The translations under genes and the position numbers were made by a program. This document shows, piece by piece, positions 14,635 through 27,056 of a DNA stretch of 64,000 nt. Every line of letters starts with the position of its first letter. Position 1 is the stretch's first letter. Under the pieces are notes generated by a model. The model was not told the origin of the DNA and did no database searches. It saw only the letters and a program-made list of their open reading frames with translations. The stretch lies in the NCBI RefSeq assembly GCF_900660695.1, contig NZ_LR215042.1, positions 558,001-622,000 on the forward strand, written 5' to 3'. This stretch comes from Mycoplasmopsis meleagridis (GTDB lineage Bacteria > Bacillota_I > Bacilli_A > Mycoplasmatales > Metamycoplasmataceae).

Positions 14635-14789
14635 CAAAGAACAATCTACTTGAAAAATGAAATCAAGCTTAATAATAATAACATAAAAAATGCTTTAATA
14701 AAATAATATTAATTTTTTTTTAAATTAAAAATTAACTTGGAATCTAAAATTAACAGCTAATAAAAAATATTTCTAATTTACAAATAATG

Positions 14790-14795
14790 TAATAT
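14790..14795 (+). promoter_or_regulatory. -10 box of the first 5S gene
   Basis: TAATAT lies 11 bases before the inferred 5S 5' end. The second 5S gene has a similar box (TATTAT, 16287-16292) at nearly the same distance, which supports an own promoter for each copy. Confidence 0.4.
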
Positions 14796-14806
14796 CATTA
14801 ATTTAC

Positions 14807-14905
14807 AGTCACCATAGCAATGGGGTACACCTGATACCATTCCGAACTCAGTAGTTAAGCCCATTAGTGCCGAAAATAGCAGAGATGCGAAAATAGGGAG
14901 TGGCT
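14807..14905 (+). rRNA. rrf: 5S ribosomal RNA, copy 1
   Basis: About 99 bases on the plus strand, opposite to 16S and 23S. Conserved 5S segments are CACCTGATACCATTCCGAAC, AGTAGTTAAGCCC and GATGCGAAAATAGGG. Helix I is AGTCAC paired with GTGGCT, followed by a T-run that ends transcription. It is identical to copy 2 except for five bases, all in helix I. Mycoplasma 5S rRNAs are short, in line with this size. Confidence 0.93.
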
Positions 14906-14921
14906 TTTTTTATTATTTTTT

Positions 14922-15608
14922 TTAATTTAGTCATGGTTCAAAAACAATGAGAGAAATAATTATATTTGCAAGTATTAAAGCAAATAGAGGTACTTTTTTT
15001 CTATAAAGATAGAATGAACTAATGATGTTTATTACTGAGTAAATCAATAAAACTATTAATCTTCAACCAGAAAAAAATTTTGCTTTTTCTGATTGGAAAT
15101 CAATTTTAAAATATTCTTTAATTCCTCCTGGACCATTAAAACTAACAAATGGTAAACATATTTCAATCAATAAGGTAAATCCTACAGAAACAATAATTCC
15201 TGCTACTACCGGCTGCATTAACAATAACGCTCTTTGCATAAATGGTTTATTTTCAATTTTTTTAAGATATTTGATAGCAAATATTAAAACAAAAATTGCT
15301 GGTAAACAAAAAACCAAATATGTTAAAAACATTGTTAAGTATCCTCATCAAGCTATTGATCCATCAGCATTATTTGCTAACACTAAACCTGTAAAAAAAG
15401 CAAACTTAGTTGAAACTACTCCGGGAGTAGCGTTGGATACTGTAAAAATTTGGTTAATGGTATTTTCACTAATATTTATGCCAAATGTACTATTCAATAA
15501 TGTTCAAAGTCATTTGAACATAGGCATAAAAATTTGTCCTCCTCCAAAAACAACTAAAGAAAAAATAACAACAAATATACAAGCTACTAAAATACCTAAA
15601 ATAATCAT
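14922..15608 (-). CDS. chrA: Chromate transporter (CHR) half-protein, downstream gene
   Basis: A 228-residue membrane protein starting MIILGILVACIFVVIFSLVV. It has the CHR-family features FGGGQIFMPMF near residue 25 and SNATPGVVSTKFAFFTG. The single-domain size fits the short CHR type that works as a pair. It overlaps the upstream CHR gene by one base (TAATG). In heterotrophs the true substrate of short CHR proteins is often unknown, so chromate efflux is a family label rather than an inference. The stop codon lies only 17 bases from 5S copy 1, with no terminator of its own. Confidence 0.85.
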
Positions 15609-16222
15609 TATTTCTCCTTCTTTTTTCTTTTGCTCTTTTTATAAAATAGATATTCAGTTAGTCCTAAAAATATGAACACTGCTATCATAACAATTACCGG
15701 AATATTACCTGGAGAAGGAATAAAAACGCAAAAAATAAATGTAAATAAAAATAAAAATACTCATAAAGGAACATTAATTTTATTTTTGCTTTTTTTCATA
15801 TAACTTCATCCAAAAGCAAATAAAACGCCAATAATAGAACCAAGTACGCCAACAGAAATAACATATAAATATTTTTGTGGAAACTGTGCTACTGCAAGAT
15901 AAATACCTAGTGCTAAAAATAAATGTGGAAGCATACTTAAAAGCGTTAATATTGAACCTCAGAATTTTCCAAATTTTTTAATACAAATATAAGAAATTGA
16001 TTGAATTACAGACGGTCCTGGTAACATATTAGTTACAATTACCATTCGATCAAATTCTTCTTTAGTAAGTCATCCTTTTTTATAAACTGCCTCTTTTTCA
16101 ATAACAGGCATAAGAGCATTACCACCACCAAAACCTATTAGTGTAATTTTGATAACAAATAAAAAAATAACAAAAAAGTCTTTTATTTTATTTGTACCTA
16201 CTTTTTCTTTTGTTTTTTTCAT
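15608..16222 (-). CDS. chrA: Chromate transporter (CHR) half-protein, upstream gene
   Basis: A 204-residue membrane protein with four or more hydrophobic stretches. The N-terminal half has the CHR hallmark LIGFGGGNALMPVIEKEAV (residues 24-42) and TNMLPGPSVIQSISYICIKK. Together with the following gene it forms the usual short CHR pair. A GAGG ribosome-binding site lies before the ATG. The pair sits between the two 5S genes and is transcribed against them. Confidence 0.85.
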
Positions 16223-16286
16223 AATGGCCTCAAGACAAAATAAATCTTTTTTATTTTATTAAAAATATTTGTTTTTTTTAAATTTA

Positions 16287-16292
16287 TATTAT
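16287..16292 (+). promoter_or_regulatory. -10 box of the second 5S gene
   Basis: TATTAT lies 12 bases before the inferred 5S 5' end, at nearly the same spacing as the box before copy 1. Confidence 0.4.
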
Positions 16293-16304
16293 GATTACTA
16301 CTAT

Positions 16305-16403
16305 AGTCGTTATAGCAATGGGGTACACCTGATACCATTCCGAACTCAGTAGTTAAGCCCATTAGTGCCGAAAATAGCAGAGATGCGAAAATAGGGAACG
16401 GCT
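16305..16403 (+). rRNA. rrf: 5S ribosomal RNA, copy 2
   Basis: About 99 bases on the plus strand. The body is identical to copy 1. Helix I is AGTCGT paired with ACGGCT: the changes on one arm are matched on the other, so pairing is kept. A T-run follows the 3' arm. It lies upstream of the chromate-transporter pair on the opposite strand. Confidence 0.93.
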
Positions 16404-16447
16404 TTTTTTATTATTTTTTAATAAAATAAAAACAGGCTTTCCTGTTT

Positions 16448-16864
16448 TTATTTATTTTTGTTATTGTAAACTTCAATTCTATTGATTACCTTGCGTAATC
16501 TATATTCGAATACAGCTCTTTCTTTAACATTTTGTATTTTACTTAATTCGGCAAGTAATAATTCTTGTTCTTTTCTTGCTCTTTCAATATCAATATTATC
16601 AGCCCCCAAAATATCATCAGTTATGATTCGAATAATGTTATTTTCAACATATAAAAGACCAACTCCGATATAAAAAAGTTTTTTTATATTAGCTGGTAAA
16701 ACTACTTTCATTTTGCAAACATCTATATTTGAAACAAAAGGCGCATGATTAGGTAAAAGAGTTATCTCCCCTCCTGTTTTAGTCCTTAAATTAATTGAAA
16801 CAATATCATCTTCAAAAAAAATACCATGAACTGTAATGATTTTTAATTTAACTGTTTTTTCCAT
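16448..16864 (-). CDS. atpC: ATP synthase epsilon subunit
   Basis: Central-stalk subunit of the F1 sector that restrains ATP hydrolysis. It is 138 residues: an N-terminal beta-sandwich with TKTGGEITLLPNHAPFV (residues 28-44), and a C-terminal helical hairpin rich in Glu and Arg. It is the last gene of the atp operon, 5 bases after atpD. There is no strong ribosome-binding site, so it may be translated by coupling to atpD. Confidence 0.93.
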   Translation of the reverse strand: MEKTVKLKIITVHGIFFEDDIVSINLRTKTGGEITLLPNHAPFVSNIDVCKMKVVLPANIKKLFYIGVGLLYVENNIIRIITDDILGADNIDIERARKEQELLLAELSKIQNVKERAVFEYRLRKVINRIEVYNNKNK

Positions 16865-16869
16865 AACAA

Positions 16870-19255
<2,386 letters not shown>

Positions 19256-19256
<1 letters not shown>

Positions 19257-20839
19257 TAATTAGCCTTCATTCATTTTTCAGGAATTGGTAAATAATTTTT
19301 GGCTTCATAGTTAGGAATACTATTAACTATGTTTTCAGTAATTTTAATTAATGCTTGTACTAATTCGTTTCTAATTTCGTCATTTAGAGCATATTTATTA
19401 TCAATAATTTTACTTGCTAATTTATCGCCCTGAGCCGTTTCAAGCATAAATTTAATCACATCTGCTCTAAATTTTTTAATTTGATCTAATGGCAAAGGAT
19501 TGATTATTTTTTCTTTAACACTTATCAAAATAGCTACTTGTACCATTTGTGCTAAAGGCGAATATTGTTCTTGTTTTAAAAATTCGTATACTTTTGCACC
19601 GTGATTGAGAATATTTTTGGTTGATTCATCTAAATCAGAGCCAAATTGGGCAAAAGCAAGCATTTCATTGTATTGTGCAAGTTCAAGTTTCAATGATGAA
19701 GCAACTTCTTTCATTGCTTTAATTTGCACACTAGAACCTACCCGACTAACAGAAAAACCTACATCAACAGCCGGTCTTTGTCCGGCGTTAAATAATCCTT
19801 CTTTAGTAAATATTTGACCATCTGTTATAGAAATAACATTTGTAGGAATATAAGCTGAAATATCTCCTTGTTGAGTTTCTACAATGGGTAAGGCAGTAAT
19901 TGAACCACCTCCGTATTCTTTGGTTACTTTAGCTGCTCTTTCTAAAAGTTGAGAATGTAAATAAAAAACATCACCAGGATAAGCTTCACGACCAGGAGGT
20001 CTTCTCAATAATAATGATAACGTTCTATAGGCAACGGCATGTTTTGATAAATCATCATATACTATTAAAACATCTTCACCTTTGCTCATTCATTCTTCAG
20101 CAATAGTAACTCCTGAATAAGGAGCTATATATTGTTGAGGAGCCAACTCACTTGCTCCTGAAACAACAACAGTTGTATAACTCATAGCACCCATATCTTT
20201 AAGTTTTTGAACAATTTGAGCAATTGTTGAGTTTTTTTGTCCAATAGCTACATAAACACATTTAACGTTTTTACCTTTTTGATTAATAATAGTATCAATT
20301 GCAATAGCTGTTTTACCAGTTTGTCTATCACCAATTATCAATTCACGTTGACCTTTTCCAATAGGAATCATTGAATCTATTGCTATAATGCCAGTTTCTA
20401 GAGGTTCATTAACCTCTTCTCTAGTCATAACGCCCGGAGCTACTTTAAATATTTCACTTCATTTTTTGCTATCAATAGGACCTTTACCATCGATAGGTTG
20501 GCCTAAAGAATTAACTACTCTTCCTACTAATTCATCACCTACAGGTACTGAAATAACCTCACCAGTACATCTGCATTCATCACCTTCAGAAAGATTATTA
20601 GCATTGCCAAAAATAGCTACACCAATAACTTCTTCTTCAAGGTTTAAAACTAGTCCATAAATATTATCTTTAAAAACGATGATTTCACCATTTTTGGCCT
20701 GTTCAAGTCCACTTACAAGGGCTATACCATCACCTATAGTTACAATATGACCTATTTCTGAATAATCAATTTTCGAGGCGTCAAAGTGTTTAATTCTGTC
20801 TTTTATAATTGCCGAAATGTCATAAACTGAATTAGCCAT
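19256..20839 (-). CDS. atpA: ATP synthase alpha subunit
   Basis: Non-catalytic nucleotide-binding F1 subunit, 527 residues. Walker A is [11 protein letters not shown] and the [18 protein letters not shown] motif is present. Three internal UGA codons encode Trp. One of them is at 19271, near the 3' end; the frame continues with WMKAN to TAA at 19256-19258, abutting atpG. The N-terminal region ([13 protein letters not shown]) matches the helix that contacts the delta subunit. Confidence 0.97.
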
Positions 20840-21407
20840 TTATACCTCCTTTATTTTTTTCGTTGTCTTTTAAATTTATAAATTTGGTTAGTCTTTTAAG
20901 TGATAATCCCAAGGAATTTTCAATAACAAAACTATTCATCTTTATTCTTATTCCGCTAATAATATTAGGATCAATTCTATGCTCAATATCAACTAAACAA
21001 TTCAATTCTTTTTCTAATTTAGCCTTAATTAAATTCAATTTATCTTCGCTTATTGGAAAAGCGCTGTATATTTTGGCAAATTTAATATTCAAATGGTCAT
21101 TCACTAATTTTAAATATGAGCTTATTATTCTAGGTAAATTAGAAACTGCTTTATGTTCAACGACTACTTTTAAAAATTTTTTCATAACATCGCTTTTATC
21201 AAAATTAGCAAAAATATTGTCAATGAAATCAAACTTATATTCATTGCTAGTTTCGTTATTTTTTAAAATATCGATAAAAATAGTATCGTTCTTTAACTCT
21301 TTATACAAAGCTGTTAAAAGTAAAGAAGTTTCGTGCGCAACATTCATTTCTACAGAAAGTTCATAAACTGCAATAGCGTATGCTTCCAAATTAGCTTTTT
21401 TATACAT
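20832..21407 (-). CDS. atpH: ATP synthase delta subunit
   Basis: Peripheral-stalk subunit linking F1 to subunit b, 191 residues. It has the N-terminal six-helix bundle (YAIAVYELSVE near residue 10) and the C-terminal motif DPNIISGIRIKMNSFVIENS, which matches the family's typical ending. It overlaps atpF by one base (TAATG) and atpA by 8. Confidence 0.92.
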   Translation of the reverse strand: MYKKANLEAYAIAVYELSVEMNVAHETSLLLTALYKELKNDTIFIDILKNNETSNEYKFDFIDNIFANFDKSDVMKKFLKVVVEHKAVSNLPRIISSYLKLVNDHLNIKFAKIYSAFPISEDKLNLIKAKLEKELNCLVDIEHRIDPNIISGIRIKMNSFVIENSLGLSLKRLTKFINLKDNEKNKGGING

Positions 21408-21985
21408 TATTTAATTTTTCCTTCATGAAGAAATTCATCAATAATAGCATCTTCGGTTTCTTTAGAAACTGAACTTTGTAATATTTTTTTTGAAAGTTCG
21501 CTTGCCACTTCTGCGATATGTTTTTTAGATTCTTCAAAAAATTCTTCTTTTTGCTTTTTTACATCCATTCTCGCTTCTTCAATCATTCTCTTTGAAGTAA
21601 TGCGAGCTTGCTCAATTTCTTGTCTTGCCTTTTTATTTCCATTATTAATTGCTTCTTGAACAATTTTTGTAGCTTCATCATGAGCTTGAGAAAGTTTTTG
21701 ATTAGCTTGATTTAATTTAACTTGTGATTCGTCATTAAGTCTTTTTGCACTATCTATATTATCTTGTATGTATTTTTGTCTTGCTTTAATAGCCTTGTTT
21801 ATAGGTTTATGTGTTAAAAAGTAGAGAACTATAATAACAATAACAAAAGCAATCAAAGTAGCTACCATTATTGGTCATGATGGAAATATTTTTTCAAATT
21901 TTTCTGATAATGCTTCAGGAAGAGAAGAATTTGTTTTTTCAGCAGAATTTACTGCTTCATCCATCAATAATGATAAATTAGTCAT
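21407..21985 (-). CDS. atpF: ATP synthase b subunit
   Basis: Peripheral stalk of the membrane sector, 192 residues. After a short N-terminal segment there is one membrane helix (MVATLIAFVIVIIVLYFLTH, residues ~41-60), then a long charged coiled coil (KAIKARQKYIQDNIDSAKRL onward). A UGA-encoded Trp lies just before the helix. I chose the upstream ATG because the following residues (TNLSLLMDEAVNSAEKTNSS) resemble the exported or lipoprotein-like N-termini of mycoplasma AtpF, but there is no lipobox Cys. Confidence 0.92.
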
Positions 21986-21995
21986 TTCTAGTATC

Positions 21996-22226
21996 TTAAA
22001 ATGCAAACATTAAAATTAATGCAACAACAAGCGCATAAATAGCTGCTGATTCAGCAACACCTGAACCAATTAATAACATTGTACGAATTTTTGATTGAGC
22101 TTCTGGATTTCTTCCAACAGCTTCTGCGGCCTTACCTGCTGCTATTCCTTGTCCTAAACCTGTTCCAAAAGTACCAATCATAGCAATACCAGCTCCAATT
22201 GCTATTAACCCGTGATTTAAATCCAT
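21996..22226 (-). CDS. atpE: ATP synthase c subunit
   Basis: Proton-carrying rotor ring subunit, 76 residues, a hairpin of two membrane helices. The polar loop is GRNPEAQ (residues 38-44) and the ion-binding carboxylate is Glu59 in [14 protein letters not shown] precedes the ATG. The lack of the extra Gln/Thr residues of Na+-binding c subunits suggests proton coupling. Confidence 0.97.
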   Translation of the reverse strand: MDLNHGLIAIGAGIAMIGTFGTGLGQGIAAGKAAEAVGRNPEAQSKIRTMLLIGSGVAESAAIYALVVALILMFAF

Positions 22227-22235
22227 AATTTCCTC

Positions 22236-22994
22236 CTAATAAATACTTTGTTGAGTAGTAATTGTTTTGACTTTTTTAAGTTTATTTTCCTTTGGTTTGC
22301 TTTCTTCTTCGGCTTCTCTTGATCAATAAATTACAGTAAGAGTAGAGAAAACTAAAGCTTGAATAAACGCACTAAAAATATCAAAATAAACATGCATAAA
22401 TGGTGTAACAATAACTCCAAAGAAAAATCAATTATTAGTTTCTTGACCTGGAATTAATCTTCATATAAAACCAAACATTCAATAAGTCAAGAAAATAATA
22501 GTTCCTCCACCAATAATGTTTCCAAATATACGGAAACTAAGAGAAATTAATGGAGCAAACTGTCCAATTATTTCAACTGGATTTTTAACGTATCTTAAAA
22601 AGAATCTAAATTTTTGGTAAGTCAAACCTACCACAAAAATACCTAATCAAGTTATTAAAGCTAGAGTAAAAGGGACTGAATAAGAAGTAACTATAGGTTC
22701 AATTCCAAGAGGCGCTAACAAATTACCAATTAGTAAAAAAGACGCTAAACCAAAAATATAAATTTTTGCTTTAGAAATTTTTCCATCGGTTGCCTCATAG
22801 AACATATTATCTACAGTCGTTACATATCCTTCCATTATTATCAAAAAAGCACTTGGCGCTTTATTAGGGCGAGAAGTTCTTTTAATTTCAATAAATACTG
22901 CTAATGACAAAATTAGGCATATTAACACAGTAATAAAAAGCGAAAAGAGTTGTGGATGGTTTCAATCGTTTATATGTTTAACTATCTTGTCCAT
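22236..22994 (-). CDS. atpB: ATP synthase a subunit
   Basis: Stator half-channel subunit of Fo, 252 residues. It has several membrane helices, and the region around RTSRPNKAPSAFLIIMEGYV and the later RLIPGQ-containing stretch match the mycoplasma type. UGA codons encode Trp at the N-terminus (HINDWNHPQLF) and in the C-terminal half. The C-terminus carries an unusual charged tail (REAEEESKPKENKLKKVK). It overlaps atpI by 17 bases, and AAAGGAG precedes the start. Confidence 0.93.
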
Positions 22995-23433
22995 TTTTTC
23001 TCCTTTCTCTAATGTTTAAAATCAAATTATAGAAATAAGTTAAATAGTTTAAACTAGTAGCCCCAAAAATAAAAGAAATTATATTTATGGGATATAAAGT
23101 TTTATTTAAAAAATCATTATTATAGAAAGGCTTTGCATTTTGATTAACTAAGAGAATAATCGCAATAACAACCCCCGCAAAAATAATGATTAACATAAAC
23201 CCTATAAAAGCAAAAAAATTAAACTTATTTTTGTTTTTCGGTATTTTTAAAAGACTTTTCATTAAAATCAGATCTTTTAATTGGTATGAAATAAAAGAAA
23301 AACAACTTCCAATAGCAAAACCTAAAGTTATCGATAATTTTGTCAAGTTATAAAAAAAAAGAGTAATTATCATAATGACAATAGTTCACATTATAAAAAT
23401 TTTAAGAATTGAAGTAGAAAAATTATTTTTCAT
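22978..23433 (-). CDS. atpI: ATP synthase assembly protein AtpI-like (first gene of the atp operon)
   Basis: A 151-residue protein with four predicted membrane helices, located just before atpB, where AtpI is normally encoded; it overlaps atpB by 17 bases. AtpI assists c-ring assembly in other bacteria. Sequence conservation of AtpI is low, so the call rests mainly on position and topology. The start MKNNFSTSILKIF precedes a UGA-encoded Trp. A competing ATG 10 bases upstream is in another, closed frame. Confidence 0.75.
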
Positions 23434-23558
23434 ATTGTTCCATATGCTATTAAAATAAAAAATTATGCTATTTTTTTCTTAATAACATAATTCACATTAT
23501 ATAACTTTAAAATTATTAATTTAAATTTTCAATATTAATTTTAAGAGCACTAATAAGG

Positions 23559-24509
23559 CTATTTTGTGGTTTGATTCGTCAATTTCTTTTTATTTTTAAA
23601 GAAATTAAATACGCTTTGTTTATAATTTTCTCATTCCTCATTTTTAGCAATTTTAAAAATTCATTTCTTTTCTTCTTTGTCAATAAAAAAATTACTTTGT
23701 GCTCAAAATAAAAATACATATAAAAGTATGTAAACGATAATTACTAATACATAAATTACGTTGTTTAATGGTCAATGAGAATAGTGACCAAATAATTCGC
23801 TCAAGGTATTATATTCATTAGTTCCTAAATAGAAATAATTGCTTTTTCAGTTTTCCTTAACAAAAGAATTTACGTTAGTGAAGTAATTAATTAAAAACAT
23901 AACTGTTCCCAAGATAAAGAAAATAACAAAAGTAGTTAATGTATCTTTAAATTCATAATTATTCTTATTTATGGCATAAATGATACTTGGAACTATTAAA
24001 GCGTAATAATGGGCAAGAATATAATCTCAATAATAAAAATTATCATATCCTACTAATGAAACTTTTTGTTCTTGGACTTTTACCATATCAGGCATAAATA
24101 AAGCTAATAAAGCACCTAAAATAGAAAAGGGTAAAAAATACTTAACTCATTTTTGTTTATTGATTAATAAACATATGGCAGTAAAAAGAATCATTAACCT
24201 GCACAAATGTAAAGGTAAAATTTCTCATAAATAAGGATATTTATTTATTGCCAAAATAAAACTTCTTGCAAACATACCGACTATTGTAAAAGCACCAAAT
24301 AAAAACATGAAAACATTTTTATTTAAACCAATTATTTTTTCTCTATTTTGATAATTTCTATAAATTAAATTGTGTAAAAATCAAACTAAAAATAGTATTA
24401 AAACTGCTATTACAGAAAAAATATAAAAAACAATCTTAGGCGTTCCTAATCAAGAAGAATTAGGCGAAGTACCAGCAGGAGAAAAAAAACCATAATTAAT
24501 ATCGTTCAC
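23559..24509 (-). CDS. YwaF/TIGR02206-type integral membrane protein
   Basis: A 316-residue protein with about seven hydrophobic helices. The LPLHLCRLMILF segment (near residue 97) is typical of the YwaF (TIGR02206) family, whose role is unknown. Many UGA codons encode Trp. The start is GTG: its G is the last base of the ffh stop codon (TAGTG), and GGAGGAATTTA lies just before, so it is translationally coupled to ffh. The protein ends in a basic cytoplasmic tail (FKNKKKLTNQTTK). Confidence 0.75.
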
Positions 24510-25861
24510 TAAATTCCTCCAAAACCAAGCTTATTTAAATCGGAGAAATTTCCTGATTTAATTTTTTTAGCTATTTCATTCATATTTTTTGCCATACTTT
24601 CAAAATCATTTACTAAACGATTATATTCAAAAGCACTTCTTCCGCTTCCTTTGAGAATTCTTTCCTTTCTACTAGATTGCTTGAGAAGTTTAGGGTTTTT
24701 CCTTTCTTGAATAGTCATAGAATTAATTAGAATTTCATAACTTTTGAACTTTTCTTCAGCTTGTTCAATTTTTTCTTCGCTTATTTTATTTGATAAACCA
24801 GGAATCATTTTAATAAGTTTGCTCATTTTACCCATTTTTTTCATTTGAGCCAAATTATTCATTAAATCGTCTAAAGAAAAAGTTCCTTTCAATATCTTAT
24901 TAATTGTATTTTGTGCCATATCTGTATCAATAACTTCTTCAGCTTTTTCTATTAATGACAAAACATCGCCCATTCCTAAAATACGATCAGCCATTCTGTC
25001 AGGATAAAATAAATCTAAATTGGAAACTTTTTCTCCTGTTCCTATAAACCTTATTGGAATATTAAGCATTTTACTAATACTTAATGCTGCTCCTCCTCTT
25101 GCATCAGAATCAAGTTTAGTAATAATTGCGCCAGTTAATTTTAAATTTTCATTAAAAATTTGCGCTACATTTAAAATATCTTGACCACTCATTGCGTCTG
25201 CTACGAAAAAAATTTCATCCGGATGACTTATTCTTTTTAAATCAATTAATTCTTTCATTAAAACTTCATCAATTGCTAAACGTCCTGCTGTGTCAATAAT
25301 TATTAAATCATTTTTATTTTCTTCGGCATATTTTAAAGAATTATTAACTATTTCTTGAGCACTTTTATTAACACCTTCTTCAAAATATTCGACTTGTATA
25401 CTTTTTGCTAAAGTAACTAATTGTTGTACAGCAGCAGGACGATAAATATCAGCAGCTACAACTAATGGTTTACTAATGTAGCTTTTCTTTCTCAAAAAGT
25501 AAGCCAGTTTAGCTACAGCAGTAGTTTTTCCAGAACCTTGTAAACCGGCCATTAAGATGATAAAAGGTTTTTTAGTAATTTTTAACTCTTTAACATTACC
25601 GCCTAAAATATTAATCAATTCTTCATGAACAATTTTTATCATTTGTTGCGATGCATTTAATGAGCCTACTAATGAAGAATTCAAGGCTTTTTCTTTGACA
25701 TTACTAATAAATTCTTTAACAACTTTTAAATTAACGTCTGCTTCTAATAGAGCTAATTTGATATCTCTTGTTGTTTCTAAAATATCGGCTTCATGAACAA
25801 CTGATTTTTTGGCCATTTTAGCTAATGATTTTTGAATTCTATTTTCCAAAAAATTTAACAC
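24509..25861 (-). CDS. ffh: Signal recognition particle protein Ffh (SRP54)
   Basis: SRP GTPase that targets membrane proteins co-translationally, acting with 4.5S RNA and FtsY. It has 450 residues: N domain, G domain with GLQGSGKTT (Walker A), DTAGR, TKLDSDARGG (G4 region) and GTGEK, and a Met-rich M domain near the C-terminus (MNNLAQMKKMGKMSKLIKM). The start is GTG, supported by AGGAGG. It is the upstream partner of the YwaF-like gene. No SRP RNA gene is visible in the window. Confidence 0.96.
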   Translation of the reverse strand: MLNFLENRIQKSLAKMAKKSVVHEADILETTRDIKLALLEADVNLKVVKEFISNVKEKALNSSLVGSLNASQQMIKIVHEELINILGGNVKELKITKKPFIILMAGLQGSGKTTAVAKLAYFLRKKSYISKPLVVAADIYRPAAVQQLVTLAKSIQVEYFEEGVNKSAQEIVNNSLKYAEENKNDLIIIDTAGRLAIDEVLMKELIDLKRISHPDEIFFVADAMSGQDILNVAQIFNENLKLTGAIITKLDSDARGGAALSISKMLNIPIRFIGTGEKVSNLDLFYPDRMADRILGMGDVLSLIEKAEEVIDTDMAQNTINKILKGTFSLDDLMNNLAQMKKMGKMSKLIKMIPGLSNKISEEKIEQAEEKFKSYEILINSMTIQERKNPKLLKQSSRKERILKGSGRSAFEYNRLVNDFESMAKNMNEIAKKIKSGNFSDLNKLGFGGI

Positions 25862-25870
25862 TTTATCCTC

Positions 25871-26683
25871 CTAATAGTCATTAATTACTAAAGTATAAAC
25901 CTTGCCGAAAGTCTCATACCCTATTTTTCTATAAATAGAACCGGCTTTTTCATTATGGTAAAATAAAACGGCTTCTTTATTATTTCTAATTATAAAATTA
26001 GTTAACTCTATCATAACATTTGTTGCATAACCATTGTTTCTATATTCTTTTAAACAATAAACTCCGCCAATCATAGCAGCTTTATCTGTAGAAGCCGCTA
26101 TAGCAGCATGAGCTATGACTTTATTTTTATTATGATCTTTGATAATGAAATTATGTGAAATCCCTTTTTTATAAGCTTCTTCGTATAATTCTAATTCTTT
26201 TTCATAAGTGTTATTTAGAAAGTCTTTAAATTCAGGAATATTAATTCTTGAATCAACAATAAGTTTAATATCTTCTAAAGAAGCTTTTAAAACATTTTTA
26301 GTTTCTTTTTCGATTAATTTATTACATTTTGCAAAGAATTGTTCATGTATATTGAGCTTAGAAAAATACTTGTTTACAAAATCATTTAAATTTAAAAACA
26401 TTTTTTCGCTAACATTAATATTTTTTATGTTATGAATTTCTATTAGATTCACTAGGTCAACTGTTTTTAAAAGTTTTCTAGGATCATAAAAAAGTAACGT
26501 TTGATTAAAAATCAAAATAAATGCCTCTATTTTATTTTCTTCCTCAATGACATATGATTTTATAAAGGAATTATTTAATCCAAAATTACTAACATCAGAA
26601 ATTAAAAACAAATTATATAGTGGATCTTTATCTAAAAGCATCATTATTTCCATTTTATCTTGCTTTATAGTTTCTCTAATCAT
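25871..26683 (-). CDS. GNAT-family N-acetyltransferase
   Basis: A 270-residue protein whose C-terminal ~110 residues form a GNAT domain. The acetyl-CoA-binding motif A is CLKEYRNNGYATNVM near residue 215, followed by LFYHNEKAGSIYRKIGYETF, a common GNAT ending. The N-terminal half looks like a degenerate second GNAT-like domain, as in the COG3393 type. The substrate is unknown. It lies 9 bases before ffh, so is probably cotranscribed, and is preceded by a terminator. Confidence 0.8.
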   Translation of the reverse strand: MIRETIKQDKMEIMMLLDKDPLYNLFLISDVSNFGLNNSFIKSYVIEEENKIEAFILIFNQTLLFYDPRKLLKTVDLVNLIEIHNIKNINVSEKMFLNLNDFVNKYFSKLNIHEQFFAKCNKLIEKETKNVLKASLEDIKLIVDSRINIPEFKDFLNNTYEKELELYEEAYKKGISHNFIIKDHNKNKVIAHAAIAASTDKAAMIGGVYCLKEYRNNGYATNVMIELTNFIIRNNKEAVLFYHNEKAGSIYRKIGYETFGKVYTLVINDY

Positions 26684-26694
26684 TTTGTCTTTCT

Positions 26695-26723
26695 AAAAAA
26701 ATCCTTATTTGTAAGGATTTTTT
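26695..26723 (-). terminator. Terminator after the YdbC-like gene
   Basis: ATCCTTA and TAAGGAT arms, flanked by A-run and T-run, with a 4-base loop; located directly after the YdbC-like stop codon on the minus strand. It could act in both directions. Confidence 0.85.
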
Positions 26724-26979
26724 ATTTCTTGTTTAAATTTTCTAATTCTTTTTCAATTAACCCTTTAAGTTTAAGCATTTCTCCAAGGGTTAATGTGATT
26801 CCTTTACTTGCTCTTGTGTGATCGTTATTTCAATCTCTGATGTCATATTTAGGTTCATTGTTGTTTCACGAAACATAGTTTAATTCTTTTGTATATTCGC
26901 CTTCAATTTCAGAAATATCACCCAATTGTCTTACTATTTCATATTGAAGGCCTTTTTCTTTTTTACTACTCGCTGGCAT
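26722..26979 (-). CDS. YdbC-like PC4-fold DNA-binding protein
   Basis: An 85-residue protein with GEYTKELNYVSWNNNEPKYD and DIRDWNNDHTRASKGITLT, which match the YdbC (COG4443) family. Those proteins have a PC4/Whirly-type fold and bind single-stranded DNA; a transcription-coactivator role has been proposed for the fold, but the cellular function in bacteria is unclear. Two UGA codons encode the conserved Trp residues. AAAGGAG precedes the start and a terminator follows the stop, so it is a compact separate gene. Confidence 0.8.
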
Positions 26980-27056
26980 TGATACTCCTTTCTTTTTATA
27001 AGCTCGATATTTTTAAATTATATATTAACATTTAAATTAATGAATATTAGTAGTTT

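Larger units (their letters stand above)
14607..14806. other. Divergent regulatory region between 16S and a 5S gene
   Basis: About 200 AT-rich bases with no frame. The minus-strand side holds the 16S leader with the TTGTTCTTTGAAAACTAGA element and the pre-16S arm; the rRNA promoter must lie here, but I cannot pick one -35/-10 pair with confidence. The plus-strand side holds the promoter of the first 5S gene. Confidence 0.6.

Noticed and set aside
14922-16222. Chromate-transporter pair as one gene split by a frameshift
   Set aside because: Short paired CHR genes are a known arrangement, and the TAATG overlap is a normal coupling signal here.
23460-23558. Possible gene between the YwaF-like gene and atpI
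   Set aside because: The stretch is AT-rich with stops in all frames; only regulatory sequence for the atp operon is likely.
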